Assembly: GCA_035610835.1 (NCBI GenBank) | Contig: CM069441.1 | Location: forward strand, 103,103,606-103,167,605 | DNA: 64,000 nt | Direction of reading: 5' to 3' | Source of the DNA: Ophiura sarsii | Taxonomy: Eukaryota; Echinodermata; Ophiuroidea; Amphilepidida; Ophiuridae | Translations under genes and position numbers: made by a program | Shown: one piece after another, positions 14,071-37,033 of the stretch | How the letters are laid out: each line of letters begins with the position of its first letter | How positions within the stretch are numbered: the first letter of the stretch is position 1 | The notes under the pieces: model-generated | What the model saw: only the letters and a program-made list of their open reading frames with translations | Database searches by the model: none | What the model was told of the DNA's origin: nothing

Positions 14071-14504
14071 TTTCCCCAACCTGTATGTGCGATGTAGGAA
14101 TGGGGATATCTATATGTTTGATTTTAATTAACCCGGAGTACTTTGTATATCTTTATGGAGCTCCTAGTTTAAAAAATAAGAAGCAACGACCACAAAGAAT
14201 TTCTGTTCAGGCATTATTTAAATCGGAAAATGTTAGATAGTGGTTAGATGGAAGATCATTTTGTTTTGACCATAAGAAAATAGCTAACAGCCATTTACGA
14301 AGTATAATCATCTCATGATTAGGACTATTCGGGCACTCAGACGTGATAACGGATGTGACTGCTGCATGTGCGGTATTTATGCATTTATGCAAGACCAACA
14401 TTGATCAAATTATTAGCGGGATTACAAGAGGATACAATATATATCGCCTTGAGCATTTGACAAGAAACCACGAAATCGGCGTCATAAGAACTTTGAAAAG
14501 GTTA

Positions 14505-15370
14505 TGTTATTCTTGAAATTGAACATAGAAATTACTTTTCACGTATTTTGTTGTGTAGAATTATCGTTCGGTAGCTGGCTACGTAAGGTTAAAGAGTCAA
14601 CAACTTATAATATGATGATTGAATTATTGATGTGGAACAACGAATAAGCCCATTCCATGATAATAGAAGATGATCTCTGAACTGTCACAACTCTGAAACT
14701 AGGTTATATAATACTCTTGAAATCGAACATTATCTTTCGCGTATTTTGCTGTGTATACTTCTCGTTTAAATTATATAAAATGTGGTAGTTGTCTACGTAA
14801 AGACCTCAAGGTTAAGGTCGTAGTAATCAACAACTTATAGTTTGATGGAAATTAATATTGATATAGAACAACGGATAAGCTAATCCCGTAATCATAGAAG
14901 ATGATCGCAACTGTCACAACACTGAAAGCTTTTCTTACTCTTGAAATTGAACATAGATAGGCATTATGTTTTGCGTATTTAGTTGTGTGTAATTATCGGT
15001 TGAGTTATATACAATTTGGTAGCTGGCTACGTAAAGACCTAAGGGGTCAACGACTAGTAGTAGTAGTTTGATTGGAAGTATGTGTGTATAGAACAACGGA
15101 TAAGCTAATGCCATAATCATAGAAGATGATCTCTGAAACTGTCACAACTCTGAAATTAGGTTAGGTTACTTAGTACTCTTGTCGCGTATTTTGTTGTATA
15201 TAATTATTTTTTGGTAACTAGCTAGCGGCTACGTAAATACCTTAAGGTTAAGGTCGAAGGAGTCAACAACTTATAGTTTGATCCCAGTTTGATTGGATTT
15301 ATTGAAGTAGAACGGTTAAGCTAATTCTATGATAATAGAAGATTACTTCTGAACCGTCGCATATCTCAGA
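14505..15370. repeat. About 220-bp tandem repeat, four diverged copies
   Basis: Units start near 14511, 14711, 14936 and 15173 with ctcttgaaattgaacat or a relative, and share cgtattttgttgtgt, tagctggctacgtaa, gtcaacaacttata and gatgatctctgaa. Copies differ by indels, so it is an old array. Confidence 0.85.
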
Positions 15371-16640
15371 GAAGGGAAGGTTATTCTAATTACCCGATTA
15401 GTTCAGCCGTTTAAATCCTGCTGATAGTCATAATCAATCTCCTTACTATGCTTCTATGCTGTCAACATGGACAATTTAACCATGACCTGGTAACACTGAG
15501 TCTATGGTATAATAATTAATTCCTTTATAGAAATATCTATCTGATATCAAATCAATGGCCTGTGATCTGCTATTGACTGTTAGTGTAAATCTGCGATCAG
15601 TAAAAATAAGACCCTTTTCTGGCCTCCACTACGACAACTAAATTCATAATCAAATTTCAATAAATTGACCATCTTCCCGGGATATAAGTATCAGGGATGT
15701 AATAAGTTAACCTGCCTCGTGCACCTGCAAAATATTCCGCACAATTTTGCAGTCAGGAGGTGGAAGCATTATAAATCCTGTGTACTGTCGAAAACTGGTA
15801 AGATCTTTAAGTTGATGAGAGGTTAACAGCCTCTAATTGCCAAATTTGGTCATATTTTATTGCTTTATTAGATTACTTTCCGAAATAGAAAGATCTGCTG
15901 ATTGGTCGAAAGTGAAATGTTAAAATATGTTATAGTAATGGATTGTGGGTTAGCAAAGAGCGGTTTTGCAACGATGAGCATTTAATGTGGATGATGCCAT
16001 TTCATAACCATTTATTTATGGTTCACGAAAGTAAATATTGATATCATAGTTCATGACTCCTTTCATGGTATCATAATAAATATTATGAAATGACATTTCC
16101 TATAACTTTCATATAGGTTAATTATTACGGGATATGTTTAAGTCTCTACTTCATTTCCTTTTATAGTGTTACCATGGTTACACATATAACTGTACAAACA
16201 ATTATCCAACCCTTTGAACATGTCTTTCCTTGTGTCAGAGATGTGTCACAACATTGATTTTCTAAAATCCGGGTCTCACCTTGCAATCTGTTCAGGTAAA
16301 GGTAATTTTCATGTACAGTGCCTTGAGATGTAATCGATAGTGCCCTACGTGGAAAAAATCTTAACACTTTCCACGCGGCTATTATTTTTACTATACACAT
16401 AACAGATTTTTCAGAAACCTTTCTCAATTTTCAAAGTCTATCTCAAGGATTACTGACCCAATACTAGGCATGTTTGTACTTATTTCAATGCATTTCTCAT
16501 GGCATTTCCAAATATGGTAATGAAATCCAGTAATTTTGACATTTTTGAATATTTTGTGAACTTTTGGAATGTCGTCTGCAGCTACCTGCCGCGTAGAAAA
16601 AGTCTTAAGTGTAATTTAAGCAAACGACGTCCAATAAAAA
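15371..16640. other. No gene recognised
   Basis: AT-rich sequence without recognisable exons. An imperfect hairpin at about 15998-16100 (atttcataaccatttatt / aataaatattatgaaat) is the only structure noted. Confidence 0.5.
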
Positions 16641-16644
16641 TAAA

Positions 16645-17065
16645 CTGTGTACATTAAACATACACGATGTGGACTGAACATGTGCCTAGATCGTAAACGA
16701 TTTGCCTTAATCATAAACCATGTGTGCCTTGATCATAAACGATGTGCATTGATCACAAACCATGTGCCGTAATAATAAACTATGTGTCTTAATCATAAAC
16801 GATGTGTATTGAACATGAAGAATGTGCGATGAATATGAACGATGTAAATTGAACATGCACGATGTGCGTTGAACATAAACGATGTGCGTTGAACATAAAC
16901 CGGGACATAAACGATGTGCGTTGACAATAAAGGGTGTGCATTGAACATAATGGGTGTGCATTGAATATGAACGGTTTGAATTGAACAGAAATGATGTGCA
17001 TTGAATGTAAACGATGGGTATTGAACATTAACGATGTGCATTGAATATAAACGATGTGCATTATT
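16645..17065. repeat. 20-bp satellite array 2 (inverted orientation)
   Basis: About 20 copies of a unit near gatgtgcattgaacataaac, the reverse complement of the unit in the arrays at 21.3 and 25.6 kb. Three overlapping minus-strand frames of 84-93 codons cross it only because a 20-bp unit free of stops stays open in every frame. Confidence 0.9.
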
Positions 17066-17354
17066 ACGTAACATAACTTTCTAATAAACCACTAGCGATT
17101 CCAAATGTCCAAAATTCGAGTGTTTCCTTATTACATTATCAAATAGCCACTGCAGGACATTGACATTTTTGTGATTACATTTGGGAATAAGTCCCAAGTG
17201 AATTTGTATATCATGGGTAGATTTTCTCCATTTTCCCTCTTGACTAGACCAATGTGCGTGCATTTGTAAGCATGATCATTATTCTTGAAAATCATTCACG
17301 TCAACATTTGACAACGGAAACACCTTAAAACAAAATGAGCCTTCAAGATTTTTA

Positions 17355-17720
17355 TATCACGTGTTCGATTTTTATTTTATTTTATTCAGCATATTATCAT
17401 CTATCAAGAAGTATTGCACATACATATAAAACTTTAAAATACAGATAAGCGTACATTTAGAGCAAAACATAAAAATGATAACATGCTAAGGATAACCCTT
17501 TGAGCTAAAAACTTATTAGGCCTACCAAAGGGGTTCTTAAATATTAATAATAAAAAAAGTCATATACACGTAAAAACACCAAACATAAAAAGCAATAGAA
17601 TTCAGTGAGATGACTTAAATGTTTTCAGGAAGCCTATTCCAGTCTTTGATGGTATTATAATAAAAAGAGGCGGAACTGGGGGTCTTAAAGCACTGGTATA
17701 CATGTATTCAAACCTTTTTG
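17355..17720 (-). mobile_element. Probable 3' tail of a LINE
   Basis: On the minus strand a short stretch reads FYYNTIKDWNRLPEN, like the W-N-x-L-P segment near the C terminus of many non-LTR reverse-transcriptase ORFs. The strand then runs to an AATAA-type simple tail (ttttattttattttatt on the plus strand at about 17370-17388). Frame is lost on both sides. Confidence 0.4.
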
Positions 17721-20248
17721 AAATTCAACCTAGCACGTCTGCCCTGAAATACATTGTTAGATTTTAACAGATTTAAAGGCCTTTTGAAACATGAAACAAA
17801 AAGCGAAGATTGTGTTTGCATCATAGGCCATAATCTAATTGACAAGCCTATCTACGTTATTTAAACGAGTTCATAACGAGTTTTTATTTTTTTTCTACAT
17901 TCCTACACTATTTTGCCACAGTATTGAAAATATCCGTCAAACAATACATTGTATAATACCATTGCACATGTTGCACATGCCTTGTAAAGAATGAAATCCA
18001 TACACTGAACATGAATGGACAAGAAGTCCTGCAATTACAATGAATTATGGTCTTTCCCGTTACACAAACGAAAAGGAAAAGGTGGATATTTCAGAGGTCG
18101 CGAAGGTTTGGCAGATCCGGGCTCTGGTTTTCTTTGACATATCTGAAGTCATTACCAGATCAAGGAAGCATTCAATAAATCTTGCAGGAAGAATTTCCTT
18201 TGAAGCTTTGATAAGTATATACAATGATGTATAGGCCTACCTATAATTCCTCTAAATCCAGGGAAAGAAGATAAACATAATGGCAATGACATGACAGTCA
18301 TCATGGTCATGAGCTATTGCTTCGCATTTGGAATCATATGGACACGACACAAAATTAGTGTTAAATATTGAAGTGAAGATACAATCTATAGTAATTTATT
18401 GAGTCGACCAGGTTGGGTCGATTTTGATCCCTATGTGGCTAAAAGACACAAGGCTGCAAAACAGTTTGTCTTAAACAGATTCGAACATATGATTTCTTTA
18501 AATTCATATTCGACAATCTTGGTGAAGTACTAAGATGAGTCTAAAGCTATGAAGGATGACATTCGGTATTGGATTTGATTGTGAACACATAAAATGAGTT
18601 TGAATGATCGTACGTTGCAAACATTGCTTGCGTCAGAATCAGAACTATGTCCAGGGTGTTGCTATAAAAAGGTAAATAATCTATATCGGTAGTTTTATTT
18701 GTTTGAGGGAAGATGCTATGGTTATATATGGGTAAAGTGTTAATTTACAAAAGAATGCCCCTTGTCGTGAAAGAATTGCAGTTGTCTTTGAAAAAATTAT
18801 GATGTTGTTTCATTTCTTAGTACAAAGTTACAGACACACCAATAACAAGGTCCGAAATTGCACCTTTGTGTTCTAAGCTGAGCCGTTCCATAATCATACC
18901 AAATTTGGACGATTGCAAATCCTCCTTATGTGTTATACGACCTTATGTTATAGTTAGTAGTACTATAAACACGGAGCGATCCAATGGCCAGTTACGATGA
19001 AGTCGACAAATTGACAAATACAATTTAATTTCAGATTCGTAATGCAAATAATAATATTCAGTCATGTGAGAAATGTTCACCTGGAGCGGCCCGTGGTGGA
19101 GCGATAGGTATAAGGACACAGGGTGTATGAAACAATGCTACACACAAATGATATTTGCTTTTGCTCTAACGAATCACATCAAATCATATCAAATCATATC
19201 AAGTTGGGTACTCTTTAGTCGAAATTTACAGAGACCAAAATATATAGGACACTATTATTCGGCTATATACATAAACATTTAATTTTCACTATTGGTTTCA
19301 TGGTTCAAAGAACCTGCTACATCATAAACTGTACGAATAACCATAAAAAGTGAAAAGCTAGTAATTTATGGAATAACCATATCAAACTCTTTCATTTGAT
19401 GGAGAAAAGATTTCATATCCGTAAAGAGTTAAAAGTCATCAAAAAGATGATGAAACGGGGTGATTGATATAATCATCACATTTAGAGTAGATTTTTTCAG
19501 TAGTTTTTAAATGATAAAAGCAAAATCTTAAATTATTCCTCTATCATATTGCATTGACACGATCATGCCCCAACCTTTTGCAAAGACGCGCGTAATTTGA
19601 CCAAATCAATGTCAGATTCAAGTTTATTTGTGTGTAAATCCCCGCAGCTGAAACCAATTACCGTCTGCTTCCTTTGGGGGTCTAAATAATACCCTGGCGT
19701 CCTCCTTGTCATTTCTCATTTGAAATCAATGTTATTTACACTCATTTTACACTTCATATGGCATGTATGGATATATCTGATTTTATCGAAGCTGAATAGA
19801 AGTAATAATATTCGCTGAAATAGTAGACTCTCTTGGGTATTCGGTTTCAACTGTGGTGGGCCGTGCTTTGTTTCGCGTGAATTATGATGGAAATGCTAAA
19901 ATAATATTTATATTTTATCCCTAAATATGAATTATTTTTATTAGTGGGGTCATGATTAAGGAGTGTATATTGTGGGAATATTTCGCTATGTATGTTTATT
20001 GCGTTTGGGGTATTCCTTATTATTAAGGGTAGGAAGGAAATAATCGTACATTAAAGATGATCCTTTGAGATTGTAAACTGAGCCAATATTTACCTGAAAT
20101 TTTTGATTTTCATCGTTCGGATCTTTATCAGCAGACGACTCGACTAGAGAGTAGAGACTTTATTGCGGAAACGTGACCTCAAAAGGCCGATGTAGGTTCT
20201 GATAGATTTGAGTCCGTGAAATACATGTATCGCAAATGTTGCACTGCC
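17720..20248. other. No gene recognised
   Basis: No MMP signal-peptide or prodomain exon could be found here, although this is where it would be expected. The 64-codon frame at 18040-18234 matches nothing I recognise. Confidence 0.5.
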
Positions 20249-20651
20249 TTAAAGGGACATTAAGTGGTGTTGAAAATTTTAAATGTTTAAAAATTTACTT
20301 CAGAATTCAAGATGAACATTAAAAATTGCCATTATTGTTGTTTCTACTAATAAAAACACAGCAAAACTTGATTAAAACAATATCATCGCTATTTATTGAA
20401 AAACGCCCTCTATGCAAATATGGTTCGCGTTATGTATCACGCGTACTGCAGGGGATACTGTCGGACGTAAAATGCTCGTCGCGGCTGTACGAGCATTTTT
20501 GAATCGACGTTTTCTTGTACAAAGAGGGCTGATTTTTCTTAATCCTTATAGGTGTAAGTTCATACATGTAATACAATTATAAAAATATACTAATCCCAGT
20601 TTTTCATAATTGAGGGCGCAGCCTCCAACACATCTCTTAGTGTCCCTTTAA
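20249..20651. mobile_element. MITE with TTAA target duplication
   Basis: TTAA at 20249-20252 and 20648-20651 flank a 395-bp element with inverted ends agggacatta / taagggaca-type (agggacattaag against cttagtgtccct). A second copy in opposite orientation starts at 62087. TTAA duplication is typical of piggyBac-like elements; no transposase is present. Confidence 0.8.
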
Positions 20652-20818
20652 TTGTGCTCAACTAAATGTTGAATTGTTAGTCAAATACAGTTCTCTATAA
20701 GCAGATTTAATTCAATCATTATGATATCTTTAAATCCGATATCTACGAACATAGATGAACACTTCATATTAATCTTTCGTATTAATCACGTCTTCTTGTT
20801 TATGTCTTTCACTTACAG

Positions 20819-31245
<10,427 letters not shown>

Positions 31246-32320
31246 AATGGAACTCAAAAGCTGGACTTTTTAAAGCCGTGTGCCTTTTCTTAATAATGTT
31301 TTTTTTATTGTGATGGACTGATGGCGATGGTTTATCCAGTTATTTCAAACTTAAAAGTACTTTTTGCTGTTAAATGTTAGCATGTTAGAGGGCCAATCTA
31401 ATATCCAGTTCTAAAGAGTTTAGTTCACTCCGATTTAGAAACTCTTCAGCAGCAGTTCTTATTACTGAGCGGTGTGGTTATAGTGGACACTGCATTTGCG
31501 CACATTTGTCATGAGAACCTTTACTTATATGTGACGATAGTAACTAATAGAATCTGGTAATGTTGCTGCGACAGTAACTTTTTCCAGTTAAACTTTCATT
31601 TTGCTTAGTACAGTATGACATTATGCAGTGATTACTGAGCCGATAGTGCGACTGTGTGATGCTTTATGCAATCTAATAACCAGTGGAGATGATGACAATA
31701 CCGTGATAGACTTGAATTCCACGACGGAATATTAAGCGTAACAATTCAAAATGTTTGTTACCGTGACATCCTGAATTCCATGACGGAATTAAGCGTAGCA
31801 ATTCAAAATGTGTATGTTAAAATTTGTGCGCCGACCTGGTTATAATTCTAGTATGTATCATTAAAATAATGATGAGTGACAAATGTTGCTATGACTTCAT
31901 TTGTGATGCAACAATCAAAGATAACTTATGAACCTGCAATTGGCAAATTTGCATGTCATAAATGTTGCTGCAATGATGTCTTTGGGCCAACATTGGCCCA
32001 AGCCCAATATTGACCTAATCTTGGTCCCATGAGCAAATAATATTGGTGTGATATCAGTAGCCAGCCAAGGTTGGGCTAATATGGAACATAAATTTGGGCT
32101 ACTATCGGGCCAAGATCGCCATGTTATCTGGGCATTAGCTTTCTACTATCTACTGCCAAAAATCGACGTGTACATGTACTCATTGTGAAAACCCATAGCA
32201 AAGTACGTGGTGGAGTAAAGACACATTCCGATACATCGCTAGGAAGGAGTGCGAAGAACATCGATTAAACTTTACATTTTAGATGTAATCTGTGTTTCAA
32301 TACCCTCTCAGATCTCCCAG
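31246..32320. other. MMP 3' flank
   Basis: Holds the MMP 3' UTR, whose length is unknown (ATTAAA at 31860). A short tandem duplication at about 31705-31812 is marked by gaattccacgacggaat / gaattccatgacggaat. A stretch near 31980-32130 has repeated ttgggcca words. Confidence 0.45.
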
Positions 32321-32324
32321 TCAG

Positions 32325-32395
32325 TTAAACGGGACGCGCGTCTGTGTGGCGATCTGAATGTTGATGGTTCGATTCTGGCAGACTACCGTATTGCA
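32325..32395 (+). repeat. tRNA-derived SINE head, copy 1
   Basis: gtgtggcgatctgaatgt followed by the B box ggttcgattct at 32366-32376. A related copy lies 225 bp downstream. Confidence 0.5.
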
Positions 32396-32549
32396 CACAG
32401 GTTGAAAGGGGGGAATTATAAATATGTGAACATCTTAACAGGGTACTATGTATAATAGTCTTAAATCTATATATCGTGACTTGTATTTAATTGATATTGT
32501 TGTAACGCAATACACTCGAAACTCCACTTAATTTTCTTACCTAAAAAGG

Positions 32550-32620
32550 GCACAACAGAGCGTCGCCGGTGTGGAAATCTGAATATTGCCGGTTCGATTC
32601 CGACATAGAGCTCGTATGTT
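32550..32620 (+). repeat. tRNA-derived SINE head, copy 2
   Basis: gtgtggaaatctgaata then the B box ggttcgattcc at 32591-32601. Same arrangement as copy 1, with no intact cloverleaf. Confidence 0.5.
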
Positions 32621-32650
32621 TTTTCAACCTGTATTGAGTCTGAAGCTATT

Positions 32651-33460
32651 ACAGGATGTCCCTAAAAAAAGATGCATGTGTTCCACGTCATTGCTGTCAT
32701 ATGATTACTCAGTATTTGGTCATAATCTGACAGATAATTTCGTTGGTTTTCAAAAACCGTTTATTTGATTGTATTTACTTTTCTCAATCTTGATTAACAA
32801 CGAGCACTCAAAATCGGGCTTGTGCCACTTACAGAAAAATATGTTTTTTTGTGGATTAAACATTTCGTATTTGGATTTGATCTTCATGATATTAACTAAA
32901 TAACATTTCGTATGCCGTTTGTTATAAATTTGTCAAATTTCCTTGAGACTATCCATGATGCTTGTTTGACCATGAACAAACAAAATTATAGTTGTGCCAT
33001 TTTTTGAAAGACATCATCCGTGTAAAATTACTGTGATGTTTATCGCTTAGAAGCATTTCTTTAAAAAATAGCGCAAATTTGACTTTTAGTGTAACGCATA
33101 TCAAGCATATGCTTTTGATGAAAGGAAAATGAGACAAAAAATGGTATTTGAAAGGTCTTAAATTAAAATCTTGAAGCTCATATCAACATCAATTAGTAAA
33201 TACTGATTATTAAATGAGTAATGACTCTTCCCACGAGCATCTTATTTCCTAAAAGTGGCACGACCCGGTTTTTTTTTTTAAGTACTCGTGATTGACCAAG
33301 GATATCGTTGGATTTGAAAGAGCAATTGCGATCAAATCAATGTCATTTGAAAGCAAACTAAAATGATCTACTATACATTTATACCAAATACTGAATGTTT
33401 GATGAGATGAAATGACATGACATGGAACACGTGCACCATTTTGTTATGGGACACCCTGTA
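32651..33460. mobile_element. Mariner-like MITE, family M1, complete copy
   Basis: Ends acaggatgtcc / gggacaccctgta, with long imperfect inverted arms that share gtgttccacgtcatt-type and cagtatttggt words. A gtgccact/agtggcac pair marks the inner arms. Length about 810 bp. Confidence 0.75.
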
Positions 33461-33539
33461 TACGTCAACCCATCTTGACACTTGGTGGCGGACCAGAAAA
33501 ATCGTCAAGACGGCTGAAAAAAAACATAAGAATGGTCAT

Positions 33540-33910
33540 TTAAAGGGGCATTGAGAGATACGTATTATCCTGGAAATCAGTTTTTCTGCATCAAAGTAAT
33601 ACGTAGGCATACTAACTACTATCTGAAACAGTTAACCAACATTCGCCGTTTATCATATAAAATTTCATGATTTTCTTAGTTTCGATATAATCATATCGAA
33701 ACTAAGGTGCTCATGAATTCGGAAGTTATGCTATCGTTTTACGTGCAGACTTTCGCGGCAAATCTCAACCCGGGAAGTGCCGTTATTTGCTTAGTTTGGC
33801 ATGAAGGCGATGTCGGAATTGTATGACAATTTGGATTTCGGCTTTGTTGATGATTATCTTTACGTTATTGTTCATTTAGTATATCGATACATCTCTCAAT
33901 GCCCCTTTAA
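33540..33910. mobile_element. TTAA MITE, 363 bp
   Basis: TTAA at 33540-33543 and 33907-33910, with inverted ends aggggcattgagagat / atctctcaatgcccct. The ends resemble those of the 20.2-kb family but the interior differs. Confidence 0.8.
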
Positions 33911-34099
33911 CGAACTCAAAGGTAGGCCTACATTAACAATTAATGTAGAACATGTTGGCGTCAATCCTTATGGAACAGGGGGTATGACCGAACGCAGTTT
34001 CTATATTAGCCCATTTGGCAATTATATCTATAAACCGATGTGACGGCACCACGGCCGGGGACCATGGGAAAAAATTGTCCCCATCCCCACCAGTTCACG

Positions 34100-34131
34100 A
34101 TCCTGCCCCCCCCCCCCCCCCCCCCCCCCCC
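34100..34131. repeat. Poly-C tract
   Basis: About 25 consecutive C, a candidate for slippage, assembly error and i-motif/G-quadruplex formation. Confidence 0.9.
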
Positions 34132-34715
34132 CACCCAGTCAGCTTAAGTCCCACCCAATATTGTCCCCAAATAACTTAAAATGTTGACTTTTAATGTCAA
34201 AATTTCCACAATTAGCATTAAATTGGTCTGAAATGTCAGACAAAATTAAGCTAATTTCAGGCCATGTTGACATTAAAAGCCTTATTTTACGCTCATGCTC
34301 TATTCTCCTGGTAAGATATTCAAACATCTGTGCTTCTTTGAGCAAAAAGTTGATTTAGACCTCATCATCAGTAGAAAAGAAGGAAGACGGTATCACTTGA
34401 GTACAATAATCGGACAGCTTCTAAAATTATGGTGGCGGGTTTTATTGCTTTATTAGCTTGTATCTAGAAAGTGTATTCAATATCCTGGCTGAAACTATAT
34501 AGATAGTATGGATATCTTTAAGAATTAGTTGAAGATGGACATTTTTAATTCTGTAAATATTGAATCTGATAGGCGCAATAGCCATTATTTATAAGTATTT
34601 TTGTTAACTATGCAATGTACATATCGTTTTTAATCTAGAGGAAATAAAGTGAAAATAATTAATTATGCTGTTGAAGTGTTATGTTGATTTCATATGGGCT
34701 ACATGTATTTATATT

Positions 34716-35776
34716 GCAAAAAGAAAGTATCCATTTTTTTGAGGCTCCCTGTGTTTATTTCTCGGGATCCAAAATAAATTCAACAAGTGGGAAAGAACAG
34801 GCATTTCCTCCCGCGCATTTGACACCTCATTTGTCAAAATAGCATCAGTATTGATGAAGCAGTGTCCATTTGAATAACAAATGATGCAGTTTCCGTTGTT
34901 GCACTTAACCATGTTAACCATATACCCATGAAAGAGCGTTAACAAAACAGTAAATCTAAAGTGAACCTCTTCTTTCTCTCCATGAAAAGACAATCATAAT
35001 CCGAGACTCATCCTTTACATGACCAGTATCATTCATGATGTTTGTAAGCCAACACACCTGTCTCTCCATTTCCATGCAACCTTCTTTGTCATGCTTGTAA
35101 CTCCAAATCGAAGAGCAACTTCAGTTTCTGAAACTTTTCATGGAGAGAAAGAAGTGGTACATCTAAGATTTACTGTTTTGTTTACGCTCTTTTCATGGGT
35201 ATAGGGCTTAGTGAATGTGAATAAAAAATGCAGTTTCCATTGTCAGATTGTTGCACTTAACCCTATACCCGTGAAAAGAGTAAAACAGTAAACATGGAAA
35301 ACATGGTAAATGTACTGCTTCTTTCTCTCGATAAAAACAATCTGGAGTGTCTGTATAATCATGGTAACTGCAGTTGCTCGTCAATTTTGAGTTAGAATGA
35401 AGGCTGCCCGGAAATGGAGAGACATGTTTTGGCTTACAAGCATCCTGAATGATCCTGGTCATTGTAAAGGATGAGTTGACGATGTTAGATGTTCGGACTA
35501 TGATTGTCTTTTCATGGAGAGAAAGAAGAGGTAAACTTTATATTTACTGTTTTGTTAACGCTCTTTTCATGGGTATAGGGTTAAGTGCAACAATGGAAAC
35601 TGCATCATTTGTTATTTAAATGGCCACTGCTTCATCAATATTGGTGCTATTGGGACAAATGAGGAGTCAAAATGCGCGGGAGGAAATGCCTGTTCTTTCC
35701 CACTTGTTGAATATATTTAGAGTGCAAAGAATTAAACACAGAGCGCCTCGAAAAAAGTGGATACTTTCTTTTTGTG
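34716..35776. mobile_element. 1.06-kb palindrome (foldback element)
   Basis: Arms of about 500 bp face each other around 35220. The outer ends are gcaaaaagaaagtatcca / tggatactttctttttg; inner pairs include catttcctcccgcgcatt / aatgcgcgggaggaaatg and tttcatggagagaaagaag in several copies. Each arm also contains an internal duplication. Open frames are not conserved and no transposase is seen. Confidence 0.85.
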
Positions 35777-36119
35777 CGGTGTTTATTACCATCCACTCTA
35801 AAAGTTGTTATGTAGGTCTGGCATACTAGAGGTATCATTTAAAAAGGGTTCTATCAATTTCTAAAATGACCATAACACGAAGAACCGTAAGACAATGATG
35901 GCCGAGGCACAGTTTTCTATAACCTTTTCATTCGGGATAGATCAAGAACCTTATTTGTACTAGCAAACTCGCTGTGTTCGGTAAGGTCATAAGAGGTCGG
36001 GAATATCACAAGACAATACAATCTATATGAAGAAGGGACATCATCCCGCGATATAATTGGGCACACACACCAATGACGTAACACCTGTGGCTTGGTTAGG
36101 TATCACCCCGACGACTTTT

Positions 36120-37030
36120 ATCGGGAAGAGAATGGGGGGGGGGGGGGGAATTATGTTGAAAACTAGGTTTTTTACCTTCTGACCTAAAAAATTATCATTT
36201 GACGGTGAAATCTACCTAATAATTTGTCTCCCCTCTCCATCCGCCTGGGCTTGGATAGGCTAATTGATCAATTATATTGTTCTTACACAACCCAGGGACG
36301 TGTGATAGGCCTATTGTGTGATCTTTTTCAAATTTGTACACATATTTTCTCTCTCTTATTTAGTGTATTGTGTTGTGTTCGAAAATGAAATTGTTTGCTA
36401 TATTTTTGGAAACCGTGTTTTTAGCATCTTCTAACCCTAAGCTCAGTGGCGACTCCTCCCTCAATATTCAAGTCGTGTCGGTTGAGATGGGCACTGTCGG
36501 TTATCGAGCTCGATTTGGGGGAACGGCACATCGTGACCCCCCCCCCCCCCCCACCCCCCCCCCCCCCCCACCCCACCCCCTCTCTTAAATTTCTGACACA
36601 ACGGCACCCCGCTTCCCAAATTTCTGATTCGGTGGCAATTCTCAAAAGTCCTTTTCACTTCCATTTTTTCGCCCTCACCATGAAAAACCTAGCTACGCCA
36701 TTGCCTAAGCTACAAGAGATGTTTCCATTTTTAACATGTTGGCAAGAGATCTCTCACCCTCCCTCAATTTAAAAAGGCCGCCCCTATACAGGGGTACGAA
36801 ATTGAAACTTGCTGATGATAACAAAATGTTCGTCTGGGTACAATGATTCCAAAAATGTATAGTTGCCCCATATCCGAGGTTTCGTTAGGACGTTGTCCTC
36901 AAAAACGGCTGAAAAAATCGCATGGTAGAAATCGGAAATCTACCGACGGAAGCTCAAGTTTACCGACAAGGGGATATTTCAGGGGGCATCGGTCCCCCCT
37001 GGCCCCACCCATGGGTACGCGGGTAAGCCA
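36120..37030. repeat. Unclassified repeat with G/C homopolymer runs
   Basis: G run at 36134-36148 and C runs at 36538-36580. Words such as agctacgccattg (36692) and taagccactgc (37024) resemble tacgccactg next to the runs at 39.1 kb, suggesting one dispersed repeat family. Glycine/proline-rich frames here are artefacts. Confidence 0.55.
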
Positions 37031-37033
37031 CTG

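Noticed and set aside
16707..17074. Minus-strand frames of 84-93 codons with MHIVYVQ-type repeats as a repetitive protein
   Set aside because: They follow from a stop-free 20-bp satellite unit that is open in every frame; no start context, splice sites or conservation are visible.
18040..18234. 64-codon frame as the missing MMP prodomain exon
   Set aside because: It lacks the cysteine-switch motif and any splice border in the required phase.
36421..36664. Glycine- and proline-rich frames around 36.5 kb as structural proteins
   Set aside because: They arise from C/G homopolymer runs in a repeat.
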